64,000 bases of DNA from Brenneria sp. hezel4-2-4. Its GTDB lineage: Bacteria; Pseudomonadota; Gammaproteobacteria; Enterobacterales; Enterobacteriaceae. A program made the translations under genes and the position numbers. The notes beneath the pieces are model-generated. The model made no database searches and was not told the DNA's origin. It saw only the letters and a list, made by a program, of their open reading frames with translations. Positions 55,032-64,000 of this stretch are shown here, piece by piece; the stretch's first letter is position 1; every line of letters begins with the position of its first letter. Where the stretch lies: positions 29,245 through 93,244 of the forward strand of contig NZ_JABJXS010000012.1 of the NCBI RefSeq assembly GCF_013155275.1, given 5' to 3'.

Positions 55032-57101
55032 ATGAGTCAGGATAAACTCTACATTGAGAAAGAGTTAAGTTGGTTATCCTTTAATGAACGGGTACTTCAG
55101 GAAGCGGCAGATAAAAGCAATCCTCTGATCGAACGCATGCGCTTTCTTGGCATCTACTCCAACAATCTCGATGAGTTTTATAAAGTCCGTTTTGCCGATC
55201 TGAAAAGACGCATTCTGATCAATGAAGAACAAGGATTAGACGGTAACCTACGCCATCTGTTGGGAAAAATTCAGGCGCGCGTACTCAAAACCGATCAGGT
55301 ATTTGACAATCTTTACAACGAATTATTATTGGAAATGGCGCGTAACCAGATTTTTTTGGTCAATGAGCGTCAGGTATCGCCGAACCAGCAGGATTGGCTG
55401 CGGGAATATTTCCGACAATATTTGCGTCCGCATATCACGCCGATCCTCATCCTGCACGACACCAATCTGGTACAGTTCCTGAAAGACGACTACACCTATC
55501 TTGCGGTCGAAATCATCCGCGGCGACCAGACGAACTATGCGCTGCTGGAAATACCGTCGGATAAAGTCCCCCGCTTTGTTAATCTGCCGGCGGAAGCGCC
55601 GCGCCGGCGCAAAACCATGATTCTGATCGACAACATCCTGCGCTATTGCCTGGACGACATTTTCAAAGGCTTTTTCGATTACGATGCGCTTAACGCCTAC
55701 TCCATGAAAATGACCCGTGACGCGGAGTACGATCTGGTGACCGAAATGGAATCCAGCCTGCTGGAACTGATGTCCTCCAGCCTGAAACAGCGCCTGACCG
55801 CCGAACCGGTGCGGTTTGTCTATCAGCGAGATATGCCTGATGCGATGGTCGCCATACTGCAAGAGAAACTGGGGATCTCCTCTTTCGATTCGGTGATCCC
55901 GGGCGGCCGCTACCATAACTTTAAAGACTTTATCAATTTCCCGAACGTGGGCCGCGCCAATCTGGTCAACAAAACGCTGCCGCGTCTGCGTCACGCCTGG
56001 TTCAACAACTTCCGCAACGGCTTTGACGCCATCCGCCAGCATGACGTGCTGCTCTACTACCCGTATCACACGTTCGAGCATGTGCTGGAACTGCTGCGTC
56101 AGGCCTCTTTCGACCCCAGCGTACTGTCGATTAAAATCAATATTTATCGCGTAGCCAAAGATTCACGCATCATCACCTCGATGATCCACGCGGCGCACAA
56201 TGGCAAGAAAGTCACCGTGGTGGTGGAGCTCCAGGCCCGTTTCGACGAAGAGGCCAACATCCACTGGGCCAAACGGCTGACCGAAGCCGGCGTCCACGTT
56301 ATCTTCTCGGTGCCGGGGCTGAAAATTCACGCCAAACTGTTTTTGATTTCCCGGCGAGAGGGGGAAGATATTGTGCGCTACGCCCATATCGGAACCGGTA
56401 ACTTCAATGAAAAAACCGCCCGCTTATACACCGACTACTCGCTGATTACCGCCGATGAACGCATCACCAATGAAGTGCGCCGGGTATTCAACTTCATAGA
56501 AAACCCCTATCGTCCGGTGTCTTTTGAGCATCTGCTGGTGTCGCCCCAAAACTCGCGCGACAGGCTGTATAAATTGATCGAAAAAGAGATCGAGAATGCG
56601 CAGGCTGATATTGAGGCGGGCATTACGCTTAAGGTCAATAATCTGGTGGATAAAGGCCTGGTGGAAAAACTGTATCAGGCCTCTGCCGCTGGGGTAAAAA
56701 TCAATCTGCTGGTTCGAGGCATGTGCTCGCTGATCCCGGACTTACCGGGGATCAGTGATAATATTCAGGCTATCAGCATCGTCGATCGCTATCTGGAACA
56801 CGACCGGGTGTATGTGTTCAATAACGGGGGCGATAAAAAGGTCTACCTCTCCTCTGCCGACTGGATGACGCGCAACATCGATTACCGTATCGAAGTTGCC
56901 GTCGAAATGCTCGACCCCATTTTGAAAAATCGCGTACTTGAGATCCTTGATATTCTGTTCAGCGACACCGTAAAAGCCCGGGTGATGGATAAAGAGCTGA
57001 GCAACCGCTATGTATTGCGCGGCAACCGTCGTAAGGTACGCGCGCAAAATGCCATTTATGATTACATCAAGGCGCTTGAGCAATCCGGAGAACAAGCCTG
57101 A
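55032..57101 (+). CDS. ppk1: polyphosphate kinase 1
   Basis: A 689-residue PPK1 that makes polyphosphate from ATP at the membrane. N-terminal [19 protein letters not shown], the two PLD-like catalytic parts with the phosphorylated His region ([13 protein letters not shown]) and [23 protein letters not shown], and the C-terminal [25 protein letters not shown]. Two bases separate it from ppx. Confidence 0.96.
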   Translation: MSQDKLYIEKELSWLSFNERVLQEAADKSNPLIERMRFLGIYSNNLDEFYKVRFADLKRRILINEEQGLDGNLRHLLGKIQARVLKTDQVFDNLYNELLLEMARNQIFLVNERQVSPNQQDWLREYFRQYLRPHITPILILHDTNLVQFLKDDYTYLAVEIIRGDQTNYALLEIPSDKVPRFVNLPAEAPRRRKTMILIDNILRYCLDDIFKGFFDYDALNAYSMKMTRDAEYDLVTEMESSLLELMSSSLKQRLTAEPVRFVYQRDMPDAMVAILQEKLGISSFDSVIPGGRYHNFKDFINFPNVGRANLVNKTLPRLRHAWFNNFRNGFDAIRQHDVLLYYPYHTFEHVLELLRQASFDPSVLSIKINIYRVAKDSRIITSMIHAAHNGKKVTVVVELQARFDEEANIHWAKRLTEAGVHVIFSVPGLKIHAKLFLISRREGEDIVRYAHIGTGNFNEKTARLYTDYSLITADERITNEVRRVFNFIENPYRPVSFEHLLVSPQNSRDRLYKLIEKEIENAQADIEAGITLKVNNLVDKGLVEKLYQASAAGVKINLLVRGMCSLIPDLPGISDNIQAISIVDRYLEHDRVYVFNNGGDKKVYLSSADWMTRNIDYRIEVAVEMLDPILKNRVLEILDILFSDTVKARVMDKELSNRYVLRGNRRKVRAQNAIYDYIKALEQSGEQA

Positions 57102-57103
57102 AC

Positions 57104-58639
57104 ATGCCAATAACAAACAACGATAATGCTGTGGTAAAACCCCAGGAATTTGCTGCTGTCGATCTGGGCTCCAACAGTTTTCATATGGTGATTGCCCGCG
57201 TGGTAAACGGCGCGCTGCAAGTGCTGAGCCGTTTAAAACAGCGCGTTCATCTGGCAGACGGACTAGACAGCCACAACATGCTCAGCGAAGAAGCCATGAC
57301 GCGCGGTTTGAACTGTCTGGCCTTGTTTGCCGAACGGCTACAAGGCTTCTCCGCGCTGAATGTCTCCATTGTCGGCACCCATGCCCTGCGTCAGGCGGCC
57401 AATGCGCAGGAATTTCTGCGCCGGGCGGCGGAAATCATGCCCTATCCGATTGAAATCATTTCCGGCCATGAAGAAGCGCGGTTAATTTTTATGGGCGTCG
57501 AGCACACCCAGCCGGAAAAAGGCCGTAAGCTGGTGATCGACATCGGCGGCGGCTCCACCGAACTGGTGATCGGTGAAGATTTTGAGCCGATGCTGGTCGA
57601 AAGCCGCCGTATGGGCTGCGTCAGTTTTGCCCAGCAGTTTTTTCCCAATGGCGAAATCAGCGCGGCTAATTTTAGGCGCGCGCGTCTCGCCGCCGCACAA
57701 AAGCTGGAAACGCTGGCCTGGGAATACCGCATTTACGGCTGGGAGTATGCGCTGGGGGCGTCCGGCACCATTAAAGCCACCCATGAAATTCTGGTGGCGA
57801 TGGGGGAGAAAGACGGCCTGATTACGCCGAAACGTCTGGATAAGCTGCGCGATGAAATTCTGCGGTTTAAGTCGTTCAAATCGCTGAGTCTGCCGGGCCT
57901 GGCGGAAGACCGGCAGTCGGTGCTGGTCGCCGGACTGGCTATTCTGTGCGGCATTTTTGACGTCCTGGCGATCAAGGAACTCCGTCTGTCTGACGGCGCG
58001 TTGCGCGAAGGCGTGCTGTATGAAATGGAAGGCCGATTCCGCCATCAGGATATTCGCATCCGTACCGCGCAAAGCCTTGCCAGCCATTATAATATCGATC
58101 GCGAACAGGCCCGCCGGGTACGGGAAACCACCGAGCGGCTATACGCTCAATGGGCGGATAATAACGCCAATCTGGTTCACCCGCAGCTAGAAGCGATTCT
58201 GAACTGGGCGTCAATGCTGCATGAAGTCGGGCTGGGGATAAACCACAGCGGTATGCACCGCCACTCGGCCTATATTCTGCAAAATACCAACCTGCCCGGC
58301 TTCAACCAGGAACAACAACTGCTGCTTTCCCTGATCGTGCGTTTACATCGTAAAGCCATCAAACTGGAAGAGTTTCCGCGGCTGAATCTGTTCAAAAAGA
58401 AGCAGTATTTACCGATGGTTCAGCTATTGCGCCTTGCCACCCTGCTGAATAATCAGCGGCAGGCCACCACCATCCCCGCCACGCTGCGCCTGCTCACTGA
58501 CGATAACCACTGGACGCTGGTATTCCCGCAGGGTTTTTTCGCCCAGAACACCCTTGTTCAGCTCGATTTAGAGCGGGAACAGGAATACTGGCAGGATGTC
58601 ACCGGCTGGAAACTGCATATCGAAGAAGAGCCAATCTGA
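57104..58639 (+). CDS. ppx: exopolyphosphatase
   Basis: A 511-residue PPX/GppA-family phosphatase that hydrolyses polyphosphate from the ends. Actin-like phosphate loops [17 protein letters not shown] and [17 protein letters not shown], the central GASGTIKAT and the C-terminal HD-like domain ([21 protein letters not shown]) are present. It forms an operon with ppk1. Confidence 0.96.
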   Translation: MPITNNDNAVVKPQEFAAVDLGSNSFHMVIARVVNGALQVLSRLKQRVHLADGLDSHNMLSEEAMTRGLNCLALFAERLQGFSALNVSIVGTHALRQAANAQEFLRRAAEIMPYPIEIISGHEEARLIFMGVEHTQPEKGRKLVIDIGGGSTELVIGEDFEPMLVESRRMGCVSFAQQFFPNGEISAANFRRARLAAAQKLETLAWEYRIYGWEYALGASGTIKATHEILVAMGEKDGLITPKRLDKLRDEILRFKSFKSLSLPGLAEDRQSVLVAGLAILCGIFDVLAIKELRLSDGALREGVLYEMEGRFRHQDIRIRTAQSLASHYNIDREQARRVRETTERLYAQWADNNANLVHPQLEAILNWASMLHEVGLGINHSGMHRHSAYILQNTNLPGFNQEQQLLLSLIVRLHRKAIKLEEFPRLNLFKKKQYLPMVQLLRLATLLNNQRQATTIPATLRLLTDDNHWTLVFPQGFFAQNTLVQLDLEREQEYWQDVTGWKLHIEEEPI

Positions 58640-58954
58640 GCTTAATGCCAAAATACGGTTTTGCTTTATGACCAAAATCGGCATTAACAGCATGCCTCCT
58701 GATTGCCTATCACATGCCGCCGTTCCCTGCTAACGGTGGTTTCCTGTTTGCGGGTATGGCGGGGTTGGCGATACGCTGACTGCTGGCGGGCAACGCAACA
58801 GGTTACCATCCAGCCCGTTGCGTTGGCGGCATGGGCGCGACCTGATCTGATTATTTAACCGGGTGCCGATCCGTTTTGGGCTGGCTGGCACGATAGGCAC
58901 CGCATCGTTATTAATTAAGCGTTTTAATTTCTGCCAGGGATAAATTCCAAACAT
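58640..58954. other. intergenic region between ppx and the PAAR gene
   Basis: Just after the ppx stop, TTAATGCC (58642-58649) and GGCATTAA (58680-58687) form a perfect dyad with further internal pairing, a likely terminator. The remainder is GC-rich, with fragments of open frame on both strands broken by stops; it may be a decayed gene end but nothing is recognisable. Confidence 0.45.
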
Positions 58955-59254
58955 TCAATCAGACGTCACCGTCGGCCACCCTTGTACGACTTTGCCGCCA
59001 TGAGCGCAACCGTCGCCCATCCTGACCACCGGTTTACCTTCTATGGTGAAGATGGTTGAACCCGAAACCAGACCATCCGGCATCCCGACACCCGTACACA
59101 GCGCTTTTCCGCCCACCACGGCGACAGGAATACCATTGATAGTGACAATCGACTGCCCGGCATCAATAATCGGCCCGCCGACATGCGGCACCGGCCCGGG
59201 TTCAACTTTCGGGCAAACATGCACATGCCCCAGTATTGCGACTGGTTTTCCCAT
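58955..59254 (-). CDS. PAAR-domain spike-tip protein
   Basis: A 99-residue PAAR protein. It shows GPVPHVGGPIIDAGQSIVTINGIPVAVVGGKALCTG and DGLVSGSTIFTIEGKPVVRMGDGCAHGG, with the conserved His and Cys that bind zinc at the tip. It sharpens VgrG and may carry the effector encoded upstream. Eight bases separate it from the ATP-grasp gene, so it is the last gene of the vgrG cluster. Confidence 0.9.
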   Translation of the reverse strand: MGKPVAILGHVHVCPKVEPGPVPHVGGPIIDAGQSIVTINGIPVAVVGGKALCTGVGMPDGLVSGSTIFTIEGKPVVRMGDGCAHGGKVVQGWPTVTSD

Positions 59255-59262
59255 ATATTCAC

Positions 59263-60033
59263 CTATAATAAATAAGGTCGTTTTAGCTTTTCTGCTTGCG
59301 CATCGGCAATACTTTGATTGATGCGAATACGGCCATTAAAATCGCCGCCATTTACCCAGGAAAAAAGACAAGCGTCTGTCCGTTGAATAAACGGATTGAG
59401 TTCAATCAATGTCGTAGTAAATTTCCCATCCTGATAATCAATGGCAACGTCTGCAACTACGGAATCGAGATGCAATACAGGCAAGAGTTTTTGCAAAAAC
59501 ATGATTATTTGAAGGCGTATTTCATTTTCCTTTTCTTTCAGAAACGGAAAGTATTCCAGACAATGATATTGAGAAACGCCAATGACTTTACCACCCCGAA
59601 TGAAACATCTGAACTCGCCCCAGCGCGGAATATCTCGCCATTCCCTCAGGAACAACCAAACTGGTGTTGACGATTGCAGACAATCCCAAAGATAGGATGC
59701 GACGCGGCGATTCGGTACAGACAGCTGTTTTACAACACCTTCCACCGTATTCAGACTAGGAAGTGATGCATCATGGTAGCTGACGCCACCGAATCGCACA
59801 AAAACAGGCTCGTTAAACACCGACAAGGCATATTCGATATATTCATGTAACTGTGCAGAAAAGATCGGTTTTTCCAGTAGTCCTCTGGCGGTCATGAATT
59901 CATCGGTACACGCGCCAATAGCGATAATGTCCCGCTCATGGAGTTCAATGCCTTCACTCTTGAACGACAGAGCCAAAATATCTTCCGACCAGTTTTCAAT
60001 AAATGTCTGTTTGTGCTCAGAGTACATGCTCAA
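59263..60033 (-). CDS. CDC123/D123-like ATP-grasp protein
   Basis: A 256-residue protein. The C-terminal half has the D123 pattern: WRDIPRWGEFRCFIRGGKVIGVSQYHCLEYFPFL, then VVADVAIDYQDGKFTTTLIELNPFIQRTDACLFSW, which supplies the ATP-grasp metal ligands (Asp and Glu-x-Asn). The family is eukaryotic CDC123 plus bacterial members that comparative genomics has linked to toxin and secretion loci, with a predicted protein-ligase-like role. It sits between a toxin-immunity pair and a PAAR gene. Function in this cluster is not established. Confidence 0.75.
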   Translation of the reverse strand: MSMYSEHKQTFIENWSEDILALSFKSEGIELHERDIIAIGACTDEFMTARGLLEKPIFSAQLHEYIEYALSVFNEPVFVRFGGVSYHDASLPSLNTVEGVVKQLSVPNRRVASYLWDCLQSSTPVWLFLREWRDIPRWGEFRCFIRGGKVIGVSQYHCLEYFPFLKEKENEIRLQIIMFLQKLLPVLHLDSVVADVAIDYQDGKFTTTLIELNPFIQRTDACLFSWVNGGDFNGRIRINQSIADAQAEKLKRPYLL

Positions 60034-60076
60034 TTAACCTTAACATCCTGTTTTTGACAGTGGCATATAGAAAAAA

Positions 60077-60592
60077 TTACAACTCATTTTCCGATGTTGG
60101 CATATTTAGAAATTCTTTTAGCGAGTGGGCCAGAAACCCCAATCCCTCACCGATGACTAAATTATCAACATAATATCGCCAATGGAATATATGTTGATAA
60201 GTGGTAGAATTAGGTCTTACGTCATATATAATATAGGCATCTCCATCATCATCGTAATTCCTTCCTATGGCAACAAGGCCATTTACTAAGCCATTTTCGT
60301 CAGAATCTGATAACATATTTGTTTGTGAAATTAATCTTTCACTATTAGACAAAACATTCACAAGAACAATTATCACTTTTGAATTATACCTACATAAACA
60401 AGATGATTTATCGTCAATTGGGCTGCATGATTCATCATTTGTCAGAGCGAGAAAATCTTTATATTCTCTAGGCAGTTTTACATTTATTCCATTTTCTATA
60501 GACAAAATACTGGCATTTACTTTTATCTCATCAGAAATAAATTCCTCATTGCTAATTACCCAGTTTTTCAGGTCTTCTTTTTCAATAGTCAT
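60077..60592 (-). CDS. SMI1/KNR4 (SUKH)-like immunity protein
   Basis: A 171-residue protein with the SUKH layout: an N-terminal helix, then ILSIENGINVKLPREYKDFLALTND as the typical core, followed by VAIGRNYDDDGDAYIIYDVRP and a helical end (LAHSLKEFLNMP). SUKH proteins neutralise nuclease toxins of diverse kinds. It starts one base after the stop of the WHH toxin gene, the usual toxin-then-immunity order. The ATG at 60592 gives the family length. Confidence 0.78.
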   Translation of the reverse strand: MTIEKEDLKNWVISNEEFISDEIKVNASILSIENGINVKLPREYKDFLALTNDESCSPIDDKSSCLCRYNSKVIIVLVNVLSNSERLISQTNMLSDSDENGLVNGLVAIGRNYDDDGDAYIIYDVRPNSTTYQHIFHWRYYVDNLVIGEGLGFLAHSLKEFLNMPTSENEL

Positions 60593-60593
60593 A

Positions 60594-61553
60594 TTAAAAA
60601 TCCTCACTTCGCCACATTGAATCGCCACCTTTATGAGGGGTTCCGCCATTAACTTTACCCGCTTTATTATAAGCAGTATGTATATCAATATCCACGTAAC
60701 TCATTGTTATTCCATCAGGCTCATGGTGCCAAGTTCCAATATCATTTTCGTCTGGAGCGAGTTTTTTTCCATATTTTTCATTCAGCGCACTCTTAGCTTT
60801 TGTGAAATCAGAACGATCTCCCCTCATATCTATTTCTACTTGGTAAGGCTTATCTCCGTTACCAAACGGCTTTCCATCTTTCAAAGGCGGAAATCCTGAG
60901 AAGTCAGGATGTCCATCTTTAAACGGGATCCCCTCTTTACCGTGACGCTGAACTGCATTATAAAGGCTTTTGTTCTTTTCAGGATCGGGCTTATATATTC
61001 CTGTTCCCGGCGGACAAGGTTTTCCATCTTTATCTACCCATTTCCCCTTATCGGACGACGGTAGTCGACCAGGATCCATAGATTTGTCGTTTTCAAATTT
61101 TTCACGAGCCAGCCTTTTGCATTCTTCCGTTTTGCACTTTCCAAGCTCGCTGTCCAATTTTTCCTTTTTTCTCTTGGCTATCAATTCGTTCCAGTATTTT
61201 TTTGCATTTTGACGCGTTGCTGCAAATACTTTCGTATTCAGTGCAGCTTTGGCCTTAGATAAGGCTTCCGTCACTTTTTCAACTTTTGCCGCTATTTTCC
61301 CTGCTTTCGCGGCATCACCCGCTATCGGGATAAGTCCCAATACATCCAGTGCGGCTCCACCCCAGTCGCCTTTAAAAAGCGAACGCCCCAATGACGCTAC
61401 ATCTGCCGCCGTACCAAACGGTGGCGGTGCGGCTCCAGCGGCTGCCAAGCCACCATCAATAATAAGCTCACTGTATTGAGACTCCATTTCAAGCACTTTC
61501 TTGCGATCTGCTTCAATTTCAGGACTTTCACTTCTTGCTCTGATATTCGCCAT
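60594..61553 (-). CDS. WHH-type nuclease toxin, T6SS effector
   Basis: A 319-residue effector. Its N-terminal part has a polymorphic-toxin pre-domain (GGLAAAGAAPPPFGTAADVASLGRSLFKGDWGGAALDVLGLIPIAGDAAKAGK). The C-terminal 100 residues form the HNH/EndoVII-like domain with KPYQVEIDMRGDRSDF, GTWHHEPDGITMSYVDIDIH and GGTPHKGGDSMW. WHH is the catalytic signature of that nuclease family. No RHS or PAAR domain is fused, so delivery must use the adjacent VgrG, DUF4123 and PAAR proteins. Confidence 0.82.
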   Translation of the reverse strand: MANIRARSESPEIEADRKKVLEMESQYSELIIDGGLAAAGAAPPPFGTAADVASLGRSLFKGDWGGAALDVLGLIPIAGDAAKAGKIAAKVEKVTEALSKAKAALNTKVFAATRQNAKKYWNELIAKRKKEKLDSELGKCKTEECKRLAREKFENDKSMDPGRLPSSDKGKWVDKDGKPCPPGTGIYKPDPEKNKSLYNAVQRHGKEGIPFKDGHPDFSGFPPLKDGKPFGNGDKPYQVEIDMRGDRSDFTKAKSALNEKYGKKLAPDENDIGTWHHEPDGITMSYVDIDIHTAYNKAGKVNGGTPHKGGDSMWRSEDF

Positions 61554-61580
61554 ATTATTCTCCCTGTCGTTTCACCGGTT

Positions 61581-61967
61581 TCACTCCGGAAACCAGTAAT
61601 TCGGATGGCTGTGCATGATGGCGTCGATACCTTGTTCTTCGCTGACCTCGGTAAACAGCGCTTCCAGACGTTCATCTTCACTGCGTCTGGCATCAGCAAG
61701 GATTTGCCTGAACCCATCAAACTCGAAGAAGTTCGACCCGACGCCCCACATGAAATACAGAAACTTCGCCTGATTGGTCGGTTTGTGGATATGGAACTTT
61801 TTCGATATCTCCCGGCCATTCAGCGTCATCGTATACAGGATTTCCGGCTTATGCCCCTGCTTGTGCTCCGGCAGTGTTTCTTCCATCACCTCATCCACAA
61901 ACCACCGGGAAAAATCCTTATCGCTCATCAGATGCGACTCCATTTGCAGGTCATCAAAGTGCCACAT
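61581..61967 (-). CDS. 128-residue protein of the vgrG cluster
   Basis: An acidic protein with SDKDFSRWFVDEVMEETLPEHKQGH near the start and a central part AKFLYFMWGVGSNFFEFDGF, ending DAIMHSHPNYWFPE. Its ATG overlaps the DUF4123 stop by 14 bases and it precedes the toxin gene, so it is probably an adaptor or chaperone subunit for effector loading (inference). Not recognised. Confidence 0.6.
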   Translation of the reverse strand: MWHFDDLQMESHLMSDKDFSRWFVDEVMEETLPEHKQGHKPEILYTMTLNGREISKKFHIHKPTNQAKFLYFMWGVGSNFFEFDGFRQILADARRSEDERLEALFTEVSEEQGIDAIMHSHPNYWFPE

Positions 61968-62565
61968 GGTCAGTATTCTCCTCTTGGGGTGGGATAACAG
62001 GCAACGTCAGGTGTGTCACCTTCAGTCCATTGGCATCATGGGCATAATGCATTAACTGCCCCGGCTCATCGGTGATTTCCGTATAGACGGCATAAAGCGG
62101 TGTAAAGAAGTCCGCCAGCTGTTCTGGCGTCAGCTGCGGAATAAACTGATTGAATGTCTTCGGCTGGTAAAAGCGGAAAAAGTAGGTTTTGCCATTATTG
62201 ATGACTTTGGTGAACTTCTTGAAATGCCTGACCAACGGTATCAATGGCAGCGTGCTGCGCACGATGATGCCCCACTGCCGCATATACCCGTCCGCCAGCC
62301 ACCAGTCCAGCACATCACTGTGCGCATTGACCTGCACCAGATAGGGCGCAACGTGACCGAGATTATCCAGCACCGACACATCAAACAGCGAGCGATAAGC
62401 TGGCGAAAAACCCTCCAGACAGATGGCGATATCCGGGCTGACTGCCGCGTTCAGCAATAAATAGGTGTGAAGGGATTTTTCGTGTTCATCCACAATGGTG
62501 GATGCGGGAGTGAATACCGTCTGTTTCAGACCATCACTCACCGCGTCATAAGGATTCTCTAACAT
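61954..62565 (-). CDS. DUF4123-domain effector adaptor
   Basis: A 203-residue protein with the DUF4123 pattern: an acidic small-domain start, LDNLGHVAPYLVQVNAHSDVLDWWLADGYMRQWGIIVRSTLPLIPLVRHFKKF followed by VINNGKTYFFRFYQPKTFNQFIPQLTPEQLADFF. DUF4123 proteins (Tap/TEC) load specific effectors onto VgrG. It starts 13 bases after the vgrG stop. Confidence 0.87.
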   Translation of the reverse strand: MLENPYDAVSDGLKQTVFTPASTIVDEHEKSLHTYLLLNAAVSPDIAICLEGFSPAYRSLFDVSVLDNLGHVAPYLVQVNAHSDVLDWWLADGYMRQWGIIVRSTLPLIPLVRHFKKFTKVINNGKTYFFRFYQPKTFNQFIPQLTPEQLADFFTPLYAVYTEITDEPGQLMHYAHDANGLKVTHLTLPVIPPQEENTDHVAL

Positions 62566-62578
62566 ATTGCCTCCCTGC

Positions 62579-64000
62579 CTATTTTTTCTTGTACGGACAC
62601 TCTTCCGAGAACGGTTTGTCGCTGCTCAGCGCCGCCGCCTGCTCTGCTGCACCGCCGGACATATCAATGGATGGCGCTTTCAGTTTGATGCTCTTTGCCT
62701 GAATGGTCACGCCGCTGTCGTCGATGGTGATGGTGCCGCCCGGCCCGCCAATCACCATCTTTTCTTTAGCGTAAAGCGTATGCTTTTTGGTGCGAGAGAA
62801 AATGGCGCTTTTGCTCTCGATGTCGTATTTATCCCCTACCAAGAGTTTCAGCACCTGACCGACAGACAGCGTTTGGGTATGACCGACCAGCGTGTTTTTA
62901 TACAGGCCAACCTGCTCAGTACTGGCGATACCGGTGGTATCCGAACGAAACTTCTCGACGACCGTATTAAAAATGCCGGAGCCGGGCATCAGGCTGGAAA
63001 GCAGTCCGGCCAGCGAGGTGCCTTTCGATACCATATCCAGCCCGGCTTTGGATTTGAATCCGCCCGCGTCGGTAAAGGACTTCCCGGCGGTCAGCGACAT
63101 GGTTTCCGCCGCCGCGCCAACTTTATTGATGTCATCGGCAAACTGCTCCACGCCCGGCTCCCCCACTTTAGCGGATTCCTTCTTCATGAATTTTCCGCTA
63201 TTGGCTATCAGGCTGAACAAACCGCCCAGCAGTCCGAGTCCCTGTCCGCCCACCGTCAGATTCATGTTGCCGCCGACCCGGTGCTGGTGATGTTTACCGA
63301 TTTCCGTATTCTGATTTTCCCCAATACTCTCCACCACGCTGGAATCCACGCGTTTGGTCATGTCGTGCAATATCTTGACCGACATATCTTTCTGGGCGTG
63401 GATATGAATATTTTCCCGCCCGGATTCATCTTCAAAAGAGAGCTCATTGAAACCGCTGCCCTGATGGGTGTCGGAACGCAGCACCATCTTGGTTTTATGC
63501 TCCGGCAGCGAATACGGCACCGGATTGGTGGCATGATACGTCCGCCCGGTCACTATCGGCTGGTCCGGGTCGCCCTCCAGAAAACTCACGATTACCTCAT
63601 GTCCGATGCGCGGTATCGCCACCATCCCGTACTGGCCGCCCGCCCATCCCTGACTTACCCGCACCCAGCACGAGCTCTGGTCATTGCTGGCGCCGTACCT
63701 GTCCCACGGAAACTGCACTTTCACCCGACCATACTGGTCGCAGTAAATCTCTTCCCCCGCCGGGCCTGTCACCGTCGCTATCTGCGGGCCGTCCACCCTC
63801 GGCTTGTACGGCATCTCGCTCCGCCAGGTGGTTTTGCCGTTCACCACCCTGAAACCGTTGCTCAGCGTCGTCGGCTCGCCGCCGCTCTCCTCTTCCAGCG
63901 CCTGCGGCTGTTGCCCGCTGTGCGTCACCCCCACTATCTGCCAGGCGATATTCAGCGCCGGGTTCGGGTGCTCCGTCATCTGAAACGTGCTGCCCGGCAT
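62579..64000 (-). CDS. vgrG: type VI secretion spike protein VgrG (partial, 5' end outside window)
   Basis: 473 residues of the C-terminal part are visible; the gene runs out of the window on the right. The gp27/gp5-like core is recognisable ([60 protein letters not shown]). The DUF2345 beta-helical region follows with [25 protein letters not shown], and the tail ends SEECPYKKK. It heads the cluster encoding DUF4123, toxin, immunity and PAAR. Confidence 0.93.
   Translation of the reverse strand: MPGSTFQMTEHPNPALNIAWQIVGVTHSGQQPQALEEESGGEPTTLSNGFRVVNGKTTWRSEMPYKPRVDGPQIATVTGPAGEEIYCDQYGRVKVQFPWDRYGASNDQSSCWVRVSQGWAGGQYGMVAIPRIGHEVIVSFLEGDPDQPIVTGRTYHATNPVPYSLPEHKTKMVLRSDTHQGSGFNELSFEDESGRENIHIHAQKDMSVKILHDMTKRVDSSVVESIGENQNTEIGKHHQHRVGGNMNLTVGGQGLGLLGGLFSLIANSGKFMKKESAKVGEPGVEQFADDINKVGAAAETMSLTAGKSFTDAGGFKSKAGLDMVSKGTSLAGLLSSLMPGSGIFNTVVEKFRSDTTGIASTEQVGLYKNTLVGHTQTLSVGQVLKLLVGDKYDIESKSAIFSRTKKHTLYAKEKMVIGGPGGTITIDDSGVTIQAKSIKLKAPSIDMSGGAAEQAAALSSDKPFSEECPYKKK

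Noticed and set aside
58730..58954. Minus-strand frame of 74 codons between ppx and the PAAR gene
   Set aside because: Pro/Arg-rich, without family resemblance or a good ribosome-binding site; more likely decayed or non-coding sequence.

Overview
The window reads as chromosomal DNA of a plant-associated enterobacterium of the Pectobacteriaceae (Dickeya, Brenneria or Pectobacterium type). The main evidence is a complete Out-type type II secretion operon with its OutS-like pilotin, embedded among genes with clear enterobacterial counterparts (dbpA, alaC, folD, ybcJ, cysS, ppiB, lpxH, purEK, sdaC, ppk, ppx). The genus is an inference; no 16S or other taxonomic marker is present.

Layout. Positions 684-2591 hold a small lipoprotein and dbpA. 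Positions 3312-14669 (minus strand) hold outC-D-E-F-G-H-I-J-K-L-M-O, mostly with 4-bp or smaller overlaps, read from outC leftwards. The pilotin gene lies just upstream at 14974-15381. alaC follows, then a divergent AT-rich intergenic region and a plus-strand operon dgcN-dgcA-dat (17480-20361). This operon looks like a D-glutamate / D-amino-acid salvage route feeding N-acetyl-L-glutamate. A large MscS-type channel precedes tRNA-Arg(TCT), the counterpart of E. coli argU.

From the tRNA (23294-23370) to about 42.3 kb lies a genomic island of roughly 19 kb, AT-rich over much of its length. It carries a P4-type integrase, the tail of a second decayed integrase, and several apparently unrelated accessory modules. 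These are a HEPN RNase-like protein; an RHH regulator with palindromic operators; a TIGR04141/DUF6119 protein with a small partner; a predicted PD-(D/E)XK nuclease; several small membrane proteins; a mobC-relaxase mobilisation module with a very dense GAAGC/GCTTC word; and two lipoproteins. They also include a likely type I toxin peptide with an opposing terminator, a 233-aa protein followed by two paralogous small membrane proteins, an orphan Hcp, and a 1117-aa-class SF1 helicase divergent from a Cys-rich partner. The folD-ybcJ-cysS-ppiB-lpxH-purE-purK block resumes after the island. This matches the argU-folD neighbourhood known from E. coli and supports integration at argU. The right attachment repeat was not found by eye.

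From 44.5 kb to 58.6 kb the content is core metabolism: folate, Cys-tRNA synthetase, purine synthesis under a PurR operator, serine uptake and deamination, and polyphosphate turnover. The right end (58955-64000, minus strand) is a type VI secretion cargo cluster. In order of transcription it reads vgrG (cut by the window edge), a DUF4123 adaptor, an unrecognised 128-aa protein, a WHH-type nuclease toxin, an SMI1/KNR4-like immunity protein, a CDC123/D123-like ATP-grasp protein and a PAAR spike tip. The orphan Hcp in the island may serve the same secretion machine.
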